Positions 43,030 to 50,837 of a DNA stretch of 64,000 nucleotides are shown piece after piece; positions within the stretch are counted from its first letter, which is position 1; every line of letters begins with the position of its first letter. Source of the DNA: Nonomuraea soli (GTDB lineage: Bacteria; Actinomycetota; Actinomycetes; Streptosporangiales; Streptosporangiaceae); assembly GCF_013761175.1 (NCBI RefSeq), contig NZ_JACDUR010000012.1:62001-126000 (forward strand), read 5' to 3'. The notes under the pieces were generated by a model, which ran no database searches, had not been told where the DNA came from, and worked only from the letters and a program-made list of their open reading frames with translations. The position numbers and the translations under genes are program-made.

Positions 43030-44457
43030 ATGGAGCTGCACATCGACCGCGACGGCCCGGACGGTTTGTCCGAGCAGATCTATCAGCAGATCAGGACGGC
43101 CATCCTCGACGGGCGGCTGCGGCCGGGCGACCCGCTTCCCTCGACGAGGGAGGCGGCCAGGCAGCTCGGGATCTCCAGGACCACGATCGCCTCCGCGTAC
43201 GACCTGCTTTCCGCGGAGGGCCTCGTGGGCGGCCGCGTCGGAGCGGGCACCTTCGTCAGGACATCCGGCCCGCACCCCTGCGGCGTGCCCGAGACCCGGC
43301 ACGGCAGCCCGCTGCGCCCCCGCACGATCTGGGACACCGTCGCCATCCCCACCCACCTGTCCGAGGAGCCGGAGTTCGACTTCCGTGCCGGCCTGCCCGA
43401 CGCGCGGCTGTTCCCGTACCAGACCTGGCGCCGCCTGATCACCCGCGAGCTTCGCACCTCGGCCGTGCGCGCCGGCATCGTCGGCGAACCCGCCGGCCAC
43501 CAGGGGCTGCGTGAGGCCATCGCCAGGCACGTCGGCGTCTCACGCGCCGTCCGCGCCGACCCTGCCGACATCGTCGTCACCAACGGCAGCCAGCAGGCGC
43601 TCGACCTGATCGTCCGCGTGCTGTTACGCCCCGGCGACCGCGTGGCCATCGAGAACCCCGGCTATCCGCTGCACCGCAACCTGCTCGCCACCTCCGGCAT
43701 GAACGTCGCGCCCGTACCCGTCGACGCCGAAGGCCTGGTCGTCGAGGCACTCCCCGACGACTGCCGCCTCGTCATCGTCACCCCGTCGCACCAGCTCCCG
43801 CTCGGGGTGCGCATGTCGCTGCCCCGCCGCCTCGCGCTCCTGGCGTGGGCCGCCGCCCACGACGCCGCCATCGTCGAGGACGACTACGACAGCGAGTTCC
43901 GCTTCGCCGGCCCGCCCCTGGAGACCCTGCACGCACTCGACCGCTCCGGCCGGGTCATCTACCTCGGCACCTTCTCCAAGGTCATGCTCATCACCCTGCG
44001 CCTCGGCTTCTGCGTCGTCCCCGCGGAGCTGCGCCAGGCCATGCGCGCCGCCAAACACCTGGCCGACTGGTTCACGCCCGTACCCGTCCAGGCCGCCCTG
44101 GCGGGGTTCATCGACGAGGGACTGCTGGCCCAGCATATCCGCCGCATGCACAAGATCTACGGCGAGCGGCACCGCAGGATCGCCGCCGCCATCCACCGGG
44201 ATTTCACGCCCTGGCTGGAGCCGATCCCCTCGGCAGCCGGGCTGCACCAGACCGCCTGGCTCAGATCCGGCGCCGCCGACGAGCTCTTCCCCGCCATCCT
44301 GGAAGCCAGGAAGCACGGCGTCGGGATCTTCACCGTGCGCATGTTCGCCGCACCCGGCACCGACTTCCGCAACGGCCTGCTGTTCGGCTACGGCTCCATC
44401 CGCGCCGAGTCCATCGACGGCGGGCTGCGCATCATCCGCAATGGCCTGGTGCGTTAA
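43030..44457 (+). CDS. MocR/PdxR family regulator (GntR-aminotransferase fusion)
   Basis: A 475-residue protein. Residues 1-75 are a GntR winged helix (SEQIYQQIRTAILDGRLRPG; STREAARQLGISRTTIASAY). Residues 110-475 are a fold-type I aminotransferase domain (IVVTNGSQQALDLIVRVLLR; VEDDYDSEFRFAG; the PLP lysine in YLGTFSKVMLITLRLGF). Such proteins sense PLP or its adducts. ATG 43030 has AGGA about 11 bases upstream; ATG 43018 is an alternative. Many MocR proteins control PLP synthesis or amino-acid genes; here the only divergent neighbour is the LamG protein. Confidence 0.92.
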   Translation: MELHIDRDGPDGLSEQIYQQIRTAILDGRLRPGDPLPSTREAARQLGISRTTIASAYDLLSAEGLVGGRVGAGTFVRTSGPHPCGVPETRHGSPLRPRTIWDTVAIPTHLSEEPEFDFRAGLPDARLFPYQTWRRLITRELRTSAVRAGIVGEPAGHQGLREAIARHVGVSRAVRADPADIVVTNGSQQALDLIVRVLLRPGDRVAIENPGYPLHRNLLATSGMNVAPVPVDAEGLVVEALPDDCRLVIVTPSHQLPLGVRMSLPRRLALLAWAAAHDAAIVEDDYDSEFRFAGPPLETLHALDRSGRVIYLGTFSKVMLITLRLGFCVVPAELRQAMRAAKHLADWFTPVPVQAALAGFIDEGLLAQHIRRMHKIYGERHRRIAAAIHRDFTPWLEPIPSAAGLHQTAWLRSGAADELFPAILEARKHGVGIFTVRMFAAPGTDFRNGLLFGYGSIRAESIDGGLRIIRNGLVR

Positions 44458-44520
44458 CAGCCTAATTGGCCCTCGGAATCACGGATCTCCGCCTCTTACA
44501 GTCGTTGCGTTCCCCTGATG

Positions 44521-44575
44521 GAGCGGAGTGCTGGGTCCGATCAAGCCGATGGGGGCCGGTCTCAGCACTCCGCTT
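44521..44575. terminator. Long hairpin between convergent genes
   Basis: AGCGGAGTGCTG and CAGCACTCCGCT form a perfect 12-bp stem, extendable by G-T pairs, around a loop of about 29 bases. It lies midway in the 203-base gap between the convergent MocR and beta-lactamase-like genes, so a shared bidirectional terminator is likely. The rest of the gap shows no gene. Confidence 0.55.
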
Positions 44576-44660
44576 CGAGCCGCTCTGTGCGGCCGGTGTG
44601 GTTCATCGTGCAAGCCGTACGGCATGCGGCTCCCGCGGTAGGGGCCGCCGAGCAGTGCCC

Positions 44661-45728
44661 TCACACCTCGCAGAACGCCTCGTGCACGAGCCGCTGCTGA
44701 GCATTCTGGAACGCCGCGGCCGTCTCGGCGAAGTCGAGCTCCGCGTCACCGGTGGTCAGCGAAGCGGTCATCGTCGTGCGCCCGTCGGGCGAGCTGTACA
44801 TCAGCGCCGCCCACCCGAAGAAGCCGCCGTTGTGGGTGATGACCGTGCCGCCGCAGTCCGTCTTCTGCACGAAGACGCCCAGGCCGTAGCCGATCTCGGG
44901 GTACGGCGTGAACATCTCCTCCAGCAGCTCGGCCGGGATCAGCTTTCCACCGACCAGCGCGGAGATGAAGACGTGGAGATCCTTGGTCGTCGAGATCATG
45001 TCACCGCCGGCCGAGACCCACGAGGGGTTCATGCGGGTCACGTCGACCAGCTTCCACTCGCCGTCGACCTCGTAACGGTAGTAGCCGTGGGCGTGCGGCT
45101 CGGGGATCTCCGGCGAGCTGCCCGGCACGACGGTGCCCGTCAGCCCGAGCGGGCCCAGGATGCGCCGCTCCATCTCCTCGGCCAGGGAACGCCCGCTGAT
45201 CCTCTCGATCATCAGCTTGGCCAGCACGTAGTTGGTGTTGGCGTAGCTCCACTCCGTGCCAGGCGCCGAGCGAACCGGCTTGGACAGCGCCAGCCGTACC
45301 AGCTGCTCGTCCGTGTAGCCGTGCGTCAGGCCGTCCACGTACTCCTGGCCCTGCCAGGGGATGCCCGCCGCGACCGTGCCGTCGGCGTAGTACTCGCCGG
45401 TGAAGTTGAACAACCCGGTGGTGTGCTGCAGCAGCCTCCGCACCGTGATCTCGCGGTCCAGGCCGTACCCGGGCAGGTAGTCGTCGACCGGTGCGTCCAG
45501 GCCGACCGCGCCTTCGGCCACCAGCTGCAGGACCACGGTGGCGACGAACGTCTTGGTGTTGCTGCCGATACGGAAGTGGCCGTCCGTCGAGGGCTTGCCG
45601 GGCTCACCGAGCTTGCTGACGCCGGCACTGCCCACCCACTCACCGTGCTCGTCATTGACGCGCACCTGGACACCGGAGAAACCGGAGGCGACGACTTCTT
45701 CGATGACATGCTGCAGATTCCTGGCCAT
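44661..45728 (-). CDS. Beta-lactamase-fold serine hydrolase
   Basis: A 355-residue member of the class C beta-lactamase/DD-peptidase superfamily. The nucleophile motif is Ser-x-x-Lys at Ser56-Lys59 (IGSNTKTF), the second motif YANTN near residue 163, and the third HNGG rather than KTG, as in esterase- or aminopeptidase-like members. RRLLQHTTGL is a family marker. There is no signal peptide, so a cytosolic esterase or D-amino-acid peptidase is more likely than antibiotic resistance. It stands alone between an acetyltransferase gene and the MocR gene. Confidence 0.9.
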   Translation of the reverse strand: MARNLQHVIEEVVASGFSGVQVRVNDEHGEWVGSAGVSKLGEPGKPSTDGHFRIGSNTKTFVATVVLQLVAEGAVGLDAPVDDYLPGYGLDREITVRRLLQHTTGLFNFTGEYYADGTVAAGIPWQGQEYVDGLTHGYTDEQLVRLALSKPVRSAPGTEWSYANTNYVLAKLMIERISGRSLAEEMERRILGPLGLTGTVVPGSSPEIPEPHAHGYYRYEVDGEWKLVDVTRMNPSWVSAGGDMISTTKDLHVFISALVGGKLIPAELLEEMFTPYPEIGYGLGVFVQKTDCGGTVITHNGGFFGWAALMYSSPDGRTTMTASLTTGDAELDFAETAAAFQNAQQRLVHEAFCEV

Positions 45729-45849
45729 GATGACTCCTCGTGTCTTGGGCGGGCGACCCGCACCGGCTCATGACGTTCACGATGTCCGGCCGGTCTGATG
45801 GCGGGCTGACATCCCGCTGACACAAGCAGGTGCGGGAACTCGCCCCGCG

Positions 45850-46308
45850 TCAGCGCGCGTGATAGGCGACCGCCTCGAAGGGCCACCGCGCGGCCAGCCA
45901 CCCCTTGACCGCTTCGTACAGGGCCACGTCCAGGTCCGCACGGTCACCCGTCACCCAGGAAGACACGTCGGCATCGTGCCCGTCGCTCCGTGAGGGATAG
46001 ATGTAGACGCACCCGATCACCACGCCGCTCACCGCGTCGAGGACCGTGTACGTGAACCCGCGGCGCCCTGCGAAGTCGTTCGCGTGGCGCTCCAGATCGG
46101 CGAGATTCGCCTCCAGGCTCATCCCGCCGCGCGGCGGCCAGTCGCCGTCGGGGAAGCCGGGGGTCGCGCGGATGTGCTCGATGCTGCCGTTCCAGGCGGC
46201 GTGGTCGGCCACGTTGTGCTGGGGCCCCAGGGGTTCCAGGCGGAACTGCGGGGCGGCCAGGGCGGTGGGGACGACGAAGCCGTCGGGGACGAAGGCGCGG
46301 TTGCTCAT
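45850..46308 (-). CDS. GNAT-like acetyltransferase-fold protein
   Basis: A 152-residue protein with GNAT-like features: FRLEPLGPQHNVADHAAWNG at the front and FTYTVLDAVSGVVIGCVYIY as the central strands. The usual acetyl-CoA R/Q-x-x-G-x-G/A loop is not clear; VTGDRADLDVALYEAVKGWL occupies the region. It may be a divergent or inactive member. ATG 46308 has a weak ribosome-binding site. The substrate is unknown. Confidence 0.75.
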   Translation of the reverse strand: MSNRAFVPDGFVVPTALAAPQFRLEPLGPQHNVADHAAWNGSIEHIRATPGFPDGDWPPRGGMSLEANLADLERHANDFAGRRGFTYTVLDAVSGVVIGCVYIYPSRSDGHDADVSSWVTGDRADLDVALYEAVKGWLAARWPFEAVAYHAR

Positions 46309-46460
46309 GCGGCCGAGGCTATGAGGCAGAGCCGCAGGGAGGCATCCCGTTTGATGCGGTCCACCTGGCCAGGCTCTGTCGTCGGCCTCATCCCGCCTCA
46401 GGATTGTCAGCGGTCTCTGCTTGGATGACCGCACCATCCCAAAGCTGAAGACGAGGAATC

Positions 46461-46958
46461 ATGGCGGAGATCCTTGACCACGCGCTGAACGAGATCCGCT
46501 GTGAGACCAACCAGGTGATGGTGGTGGACTCCGCCGTTCTCGCGGATGAGGCCCCTGCCCCCTATGACCCGGCATGGCCGTCATCCACAGCGGTCGGCCA
46601 GATCGACGTCGGCCCCAATGGCATTCTCATCGACACCGTTGGCCCGAGGTACGAAACGGTCCACTTCCGACTGGAACTGTGGTCGGGCGAGCCTCCCCCA
46701 CCTCACCCGGCATGGGATGAGTCGTGGTCCGGAGAGATCTATTTCAAGACAGGAAAGATCCACCTTGAGGACTACTTCCTAGTGGACCACGGGCCCGAGC
46801 GCATGGTGCTCGACCTCCGCCAGTCGGATTCCACCTGGCGGGTCCAGCTTCAGCGCAAGCTGGTGAAGAACGACTATGAACCTGACTTCCCAGCGGATAT
46901 GTATCAGGTGGACATCTACCGGATTCAGTTCTGGCGTCCAGACTGCGCTGAGAGCTGA
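46461..46958 (+). CDS. Hypothetical protein
   Basis: A 165-residue acidic soluble protein that I do not recognise. It is rich in Pro, Asp, Glu and Trp (WSGEPPPPHPAWDESWSGEI; DSTWRVQLQRKLVKNDYEPD) and looks mostly beta. It lacks signal peptide and membrane segments. GAGGAA lies before ATG 46461. Its third-codon G/C is visibly lower than its neighbours, which can indicate recent acquisition. Confidence 0.7.
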   Translation: MAEILDHALNEIRCETNQVMVVDSAVLADEAPAPYDPAWPSSTAVGQIDVGPNGILIDTVGPRYETVHFRLELWSGEPPPPHPAWDESWSGEIYFKTGKIHLEDYFLVDHGPERMVLDLRQSDSTWRVQLQRKLVKNDYEPDFPADMYQVDIYRIQFWRPDCAES

Positions 46959-47046
46959 GCGTGGCACAGTGCTCCTGGCATCTCTCCACACAATGTGATC
47001 GTGCCGGTGCTCTCGTGACCACTGGCTGAAGTCCCGTTCCTGCTGG

Positions 47047-47583
47047 TCAGGTGCATCCGCATGCGGTGCGGGGTGTGACGGTGCGGGTGTCCAGGGCGAT
47101 CTGGCAGCAGGCGGTCAACATCTCGTGCAACCGAGTGCGCCCGCGCTGAACGCGGGACTTCATGCCGGACACCGAGATGCCGGCCTTGGCGGCGGCTTCG
47201 GCCTGGGTCAGCCCGCCGTACTCAACCAGCTCGATCGCTTCCCGATAGGCCGCGGGCAGGCGCGCCACCATGGGAGCCAGGCACGCCGTCAGAGCGAGCA
47301 ACTCGTCCTCGTCGGCGGCCTCGGGTGTGAACGTCGGGTCCAGCGCTTTCCGGGCGTGGGCTTGGTGGGCGCGGGCGGCGGAGCGGTAGTGGTCTGTGAT
47401 CACGTTGCGGGCGATCTGGTAGATCCAGGCTTCCAGGCGCCCCCGATCGCGCAGGCCTTCGGCGCTCCTGGCGATCTTCAGATAGACCTCCTGGAGCAGG
47501 TCTTCGGCGTCCTGCGGGCGCTCGACGCGCCGGGAGATGAAGGCCAGGAGCCGTTCGCGGAAGCCGTCGTCGATCGGGGGCAT
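47047..47583 (-). CDS. SigZ-like ECF sigma factor with C-terminal Cys cluster
   Basis: A 178-residue sigma factor with region 2 (RPQDAEDLLQEVYLKIARSA; YQIARNVITDHYRS) and region 4 (LPAAYREAIELVEYGGLTQA; GISVSGMKSRVQRGRTRLHE), closest in style to SigZ. After region 4 come Cys pairs: TACCQIAL and a terminal ACGCT. Similar Cys motifs occur in the adjacent 37-residue peptide and flavoprotein, and the gene borders arsenic genes, so metal(loid) sensing through these cysteines is plausible inference. ATG 47583 follows GAGGACG. No anti-sigma gene is next to it. Confidence 0.85.
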   Translation of the reverse strand: MPPIDDGFRERLLAFISRRVERPQDAEDLLQEVYLKIARSAEGLRDRGRLEAWIYQIARNVITDHYRSAARAHQAHARKALDPTFTPEAADEDELLALTACLAPMVARLPAAYREAIELVEYGGLTQAEAAAKAGISVSGMKSRVQRGRTRLHEMLTACCQIALDTRTVTPRTACGCT

Positions 47584-47603
47584 GGTCACGTCCTCGCTGG
47601 GTG

Positions 47604-47717
47604 TTACTGGCAGCCGCAACCGGTCGGGGCCTGCGGCTCGGTGCCGCAGCACTCCGTCTTGGCCTCGGCTGCGCAGCAGGTCTGCAGGTTCTCGGCGGAG
47701 CAGCAGGGTGTGGTCAT
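47604..47717 (-). CDS. 37-residue Cys-pair peptide
   Basis: A very small gene with a near-perfect ribosome-binding site (AAGGAGGAC) before ATG 47717. The product has Cys-Cys pairs at 5-6, 14-15 and 23-24, exactly nine residues apart, and ends TGCGCQ (Cys34, 36): eight cysteines in 37 residues. It has no signal peptide. It lies 20 bases upstream of the SigZ-like gene on the same strand. The pattern suggests a thiol metalloid-binding peptide or a regulator of the sigma factor; the function is unknown. I do not recognise a named family. Confidence 0.75.
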   Translation of the reverse strand: MTTPCCSAENLQTCCAAEAKTECCGTEPQAPTGCGCQ

Positions 47718-47785
47718 GTCGTCCTCCTTGAGGTGCTTGTGTCACCGGGGTAGACGGCGAACGGTCCGGAAGGACGCACCCTCAG

Positions 47786-47803
47786 ATTAGATGTACTTCT
47801 AAT
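47786..47803. promoter_or_regulatory. ArsR-type operator, copy 1
   Basis: ATTAGA-N6-TCTAAT is a perfect dyad in the gap between the divergent Cys-pair peptide gene and flavoprotein gene. The core TTAGA-N6-TCTAA recurs before the arsR at 50478. Isolated TCTAA half-sites follow at 47814 and 47853. Control of both divergent units by that ArsR is inferred from the shared motif. Confidence 0.75.
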
Positions 47804-47875
47804 TTGACATCTTTCTAAGCGCCATGCCAGTCTATAGCTACTTCGATGAACCTCTAAGCAGTGGGAGATCCCGAG

Positions 47876-49255
47876 ATGAGCTGCTGCGGCACCACCACAA
47901 CCAGCCATGAGCTTTCCGCGCCGCACTCCGGCGACCTGCCCGTGGTCGTCATCGGCGCCGGCCCCGTCGGCCTGGCCGCCGCGGCCCACCTGGCCGAACG
48001 CGGGATCGACTTCCTCGTCCTGGAAGCCGGTGACCAGGTGGCCGCCTCGACCGCCAAGTGGGGTCACGTCCGGGTGTTCAGCCCGTGGAGGTTCAACATC
48101 GACGCCGCCGCGAGCCGCCTGCTGGAGGCCGACGGGCGGAGCGCGCCCGACCCCGAGTGGCTGCCCACCGGCGCCGAGATCATCTCCGGCTACCTCGCCC
48201 CGCTGGCCAAGCTCTTCGGCGACAAGGTACGGCTGAGCAGCCCGGTCAGCGCGATCAGCCGCCTCGGCTACGACCGGGTCCGCACCAACGGACGCGAGGA
48301 CGTCCCGTTCGTCCTGCGCCTGGCCGACGGCACCGAGGTGCGCGCCAAGGCCGTCATCGACGCCTCAGGCACCTACGAGACCCCGAACGTCCTGGGCGCC
48401 AACGGCCTGCCCGCGTACGGCGAAGCCGAAGCGGCCGACCTGATCGACCACGCCCTGCCCGACGTGCTCGGCGCCGACCGCGAGCGTTACGAGGGCAAGC
48501 ACGTCCTGGTCGTCGGCGCCGGCCACTCGGCCGCCACCACCCTGCTCGGCCTCGCCCAGCTGTCGGCCGACACCCGGATCACCTGGGCCATCCGCGCCGG
48601 TAACGCCAGCCGCACCTACGGCGGCGGCGCCGCCGACGCCCTCCCGGCGCGTGGCGCCCTCGGCACCCGCCTGCACGCCCACGTCGAGTCCGGCCGCATC
48701 CAGCTCCTGACCGGCTTCTACGCTCATTCCGTGGACGGCAACACCGTGATCAGCCGCGACCCCTCCGGCAATGAGCAGAAGATCACCGTGGACCGCGTCG
48801 TGGCCGCCACCGGCTACCGCCCCGACCACTCCATCGCCTCCGAGCTGCGTCTCGACCTGGACCCGATCCTCGGCTCCACCCGCGCGCTGGCTCCGCTGAT
48901 CGACCCCAACCAGCACTCCTGCGGCACCGTCCCCGGCCACGGCGTCGACGAGCTCACCCACCCCGAGCCCGGCTACTACGCCGTCGGCGTCAAGTCCTAC
49001 GGCCGCGCCCCGACCTTCCTCATGGCCACCGGCTACGAGCAGGTCCGCTCGGTCGTCGCCGCCCTGGCCGGCGACTGGGAAGCCGCCCGCGAAACCCACC
49101 TCGACCTGCCAGAAACCGGCGTCTGCTCCTCCAACCTCGCCGAAGCCCAGGAGATCCGGGTCGGCCTGGCCACCGGCATCAGCGGCGGCCTGCTCGCCGC
49201 CCCGCTCCCGCTGGCCACCGTCTCGGCCTCCACCGGCGGCGGCTGCTGCGGCTGA
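47876..49255 (+). CDS. FAD/NAD(P)-dependent flavoprotein with terminal Cys pairs
   Basis: A 459-residue flavin oxidoreductase. LPVVVIGAGPVGLAAAAHLA binds FAD and KHVLVVGAGHSAATTLLGLA binds the pyridine nucleotide; VVAATGYRPDHS is the third family motif. The protein starts MSCCGTTTT and ends GGGCCG, so vicinal Cys pairs flank the enzyme. It resembles CzcO/ArsO-like monooxygenases, and its place in an arsenic island suggests oxidation of an arsenical or a related thiol; this is inference. GGGAG sits eight bases before ATG 47876. The MFS gene follows 19 bases later. Confidence 0.85.
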   Translation: MSCCGTTTTSHELSAPHSGDLPVVVIGAGPVGLAAAAHLAERGIDFLVLEAGDQVAASTAKWGHVRVFSPWRFNIDAAASRLLEADGRSAPDPEWLPTGAEIISGYLAPLAKLFGDKVRLSSPVSAISRLGYDRVRTNGREDVPFVLRLADGTEVRAKAVIDASGTYETPNVLGANGLPAYGEAEAADLIDHALPDVLGADRERYEGKHVLVVGAGHSAATTLLGLAQLSADTRITWAIRAGNASRTYGGGAADALPARGALGTRLHAHVESGRIQLLTGFYAHSVDGNTVISRDPSGNEQKITVDRVVAATGYRPDHSIASELRLDLDPILGSTRALAPLIDPNQHSCGTVPGHGVDELTHPEPGYYAVGVKSYGRAPTFLMATGYEQVRSVVAALAGDWEAARETHLDLPETGVCSSNLAEAQEIRVGLATGISGGLLAAPLPLATVSASTGGGCCG

Positions 49256-49274
49256 CCGCCTTCTTGCAAAGAAC

Positions 49275-50447
49275 ATGCTCCAGCTGACTCCCGACACCCG
49301 GCGTGGCTGGGCGATGGTCACCGTCCTGGCCATCACCCAGACCGCCGGGTACGGCGTGCTCGCCTACGCCTTCTCCGTCTACCTCACCCCCATGGCCCGC
49401 GACCTGCGCACCGGCACCCCGCAACTCACCGCGGGCATGGCCGTGGCCGTCCTGGTCTCCGCGCTCGCCGCGCCGTACGTGGGCCGCCACCTCGACGCCC
49501 GCGGCGGACGCGCCCTCATGACGGCGGGAGCAGCCCTCGGCACCCTCGCCATTCTGGCCCTGTCCCAGGCCGGGAACCTTCCGTGGTTCTACGCCACCTG
49601 CGTGCTGCTCGGCCTGGCCATGGCCACCAGCCTCTACGAACCCGCCTTCGCCGTGATCGTCGCCTGGTTCGACACGGCGCAGCGCGCCAAGGCCATCCTC
49701 GCGCTCACCGTCGTCGCCGGTTTCGCCTCCAGCATCTTCATGCCGCTCACCGGTCTGCTGATCGAGGCGTACGGCTGGCGCACCGCCCTGGTGGTCCTGG
49801 CGATCGGGTACGGCGCGCTTGCCGTACCCCTGCATGCCCTGGTCCTGCGCAACCGCACCCACGCTCGCCCCGCCCGAGCCGCGGAACGCACCGCCGCCGT
49901 CCGCGGACGGCCCTTCCGACTGCTCGCGGCCTCGTTCCTGATCCACTCGGGCGCCGTCGCCGTGGTCAGCGTCCTGCTGATCACCTACCTGATCGGCCTC
50001 GGCCACCCGCCCGTCTTCGCCGCCACCGTCGCCGGCCTGCTCGGCGTCCTGTCGGTCACCGGCCGCGTGGTCACCACCGGCCTGCAACGCCGCTGGCCGG
50101 TCGCCCTGGTCACCGCGGCCGTCTTCGCCCTCCAGGCCGTGGCAGCCCTGCTCTTGCCGCTCATCGGCCGCAGCCCCGTCGGAGCGATCGCCGCCACGGT
50201 CCTGTTCGGTCTGGGCTTCGGCGTGGCCACGATCGCTCGTCCCGCATTGGTGGTCGAGCGGTACGGCACCAGCGCCTACGCCGGGATCAGCGGCGCGATG
50301 GCCCTTCCGATCACCGTCGCCAAGGCCTTCGCGCCTTCCCTGGCCGCGCTCGCCGCCACCACGGCGGGCTACCCGGTCGTCATGGTCGCCGTCGCCGTGG
50401 CCTGCACGCTGAGCGCGTTCGCACTGGCCGTCTACCATCGCCTATAG
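49275..50447 (+). CDS. MFS transporter of the arsenic island
   Basis: A 390-residue major facilitator with about 12 membrane helices (VLAITQTAGYGVLAYAFSVY; AMAVAVLVSALAAPYVGRHL...-type helix pairs; PFSACSIF-like loops absent). The loop LDARGGRALMTAGAALG is the MFS signature between helices 2 and 3. It does not look like ArsB, Acr3, ArsJ or ArsP. It sits downstream of the CC-tagged flavoprotein, so efflux of an oxidised or organic arsenical is a sensible hypothesis. The arsR operator begins one base after its stop. Confidence 0.85.
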   Translation: MLQLTPDTRRGWAMVTVLAITQTAGYGVLAYAFSVYLTPMARDLRTGTPQLTAGMAVAVLVSALAAPYVGRHLDARGGRALMTAGAALGTLAILALSQAGNLPWFYATCVLLGLAMATSLYEPAFAVIVAWFDTAQRAKAILALTVVAGFASSIFMPLTGLLIEAYGWRTALVVLAIGYGALAVPLHALVLRNRTHARPARAAERTAAVRGRPFRLLAASFLIHSGAVAVVSVLLITYLIGLGHPPVFAATVAGLLGVLSVTGRVVTTGLQRRWPVALVTAAVFALQAVAALLLPLIGRSPVGAIAATVLFGLGFGVATIARPALVVERYGTSAYAGISGAMALPITVAKAFAPSLAALAATTAGYPVVMVAVAVACTLSAFALAVYHRL

Positions 50448-50448
50448 T

Positions 50449-50464
50449 TTAGATAGCTGTCTAA
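50449..50464 (+). promoter_or_regulatory. ArsR-type operator, copy 2
   Basis: TTAGA-TAGCTG-TCTAA is a perfect 5-6-5 dyad 13 bases before the arsR start, right next to its AGGAG site. It repeats the core found at 47786-47803. Autoregulation of the arsR-arsO pair is the expected role. Confidence 0.8.
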
Positions 50465-50477
50465 TTAGGAGCCTGTC

Positions 50478-50837
50478 ATGAGCCTCGAATGCTGCGCCCC
50501 GATCGCACGCGAACCGCTGTCGGAGAGCGACGCGGCCGAGCTGGCAGCCCTGCTCAAGGCCGTCGCCGACCCGGTACGGCTGCGCCTGCTGTCGATAATC
50601 GGCTCCCACGCGGGCGGCGAGGCGTGCGTGTGCGACCTGACCGGCTCCTTCGACCTGACCGCGCCGACGATCTCCCACCACCTCAAGATCCTGCGTACGG
50701 CAGGCCTGATCGATGGTGAGCGTCGCGGCACGTGGGTGTACTACCGGATCATCCCGGAGACGGTGAACAAGCTGGGCGCATTGTTCGCCCCGATGGCCGA
50801 GCCCGCACGAGCGGACCTGGGGCTCGCACCCGCATGA
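50478..50837 (+). CDS. arsR: ArsR family arsenic-responsive repressor (1)
   Basis: A 119-residue ArsR/SmtB repressor. LLKAVADPVRLRLLSII opens the winged helix; EACVCDLT holds the arsenite-binding pair Cys50 and Cys52; APTISHHLKILRTAGLIDGE is the recognition helix. An N-terminal Cys pair (ECC, residues 5-6) could add a third ligand. ATG 50478 follows AGGAG. It overlaps the ArsO-like gene by four bases. Its operator motif also occurs at 47786, so it probably controls two units. Confidence 0.94.
   Translation: MSLECCAPIAREPLSESDAAELAALLKAVADPVRLRLLSIIGSHAGGEACVCDLTGSFDLTAPTISHHLKILRTAGLIDGERRGTWVYYRIIPETVNKLGALFAPMAEPARADLGLAPA

Noticed and set aside
47804..47840. TTGACA abutting the ArsR operator as a -35 box
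   Set aside because: The only TATA-like partner (TATAGC, 47833) is 23 bases away, too far for a standard promoter, so no promoter feature is claimed.
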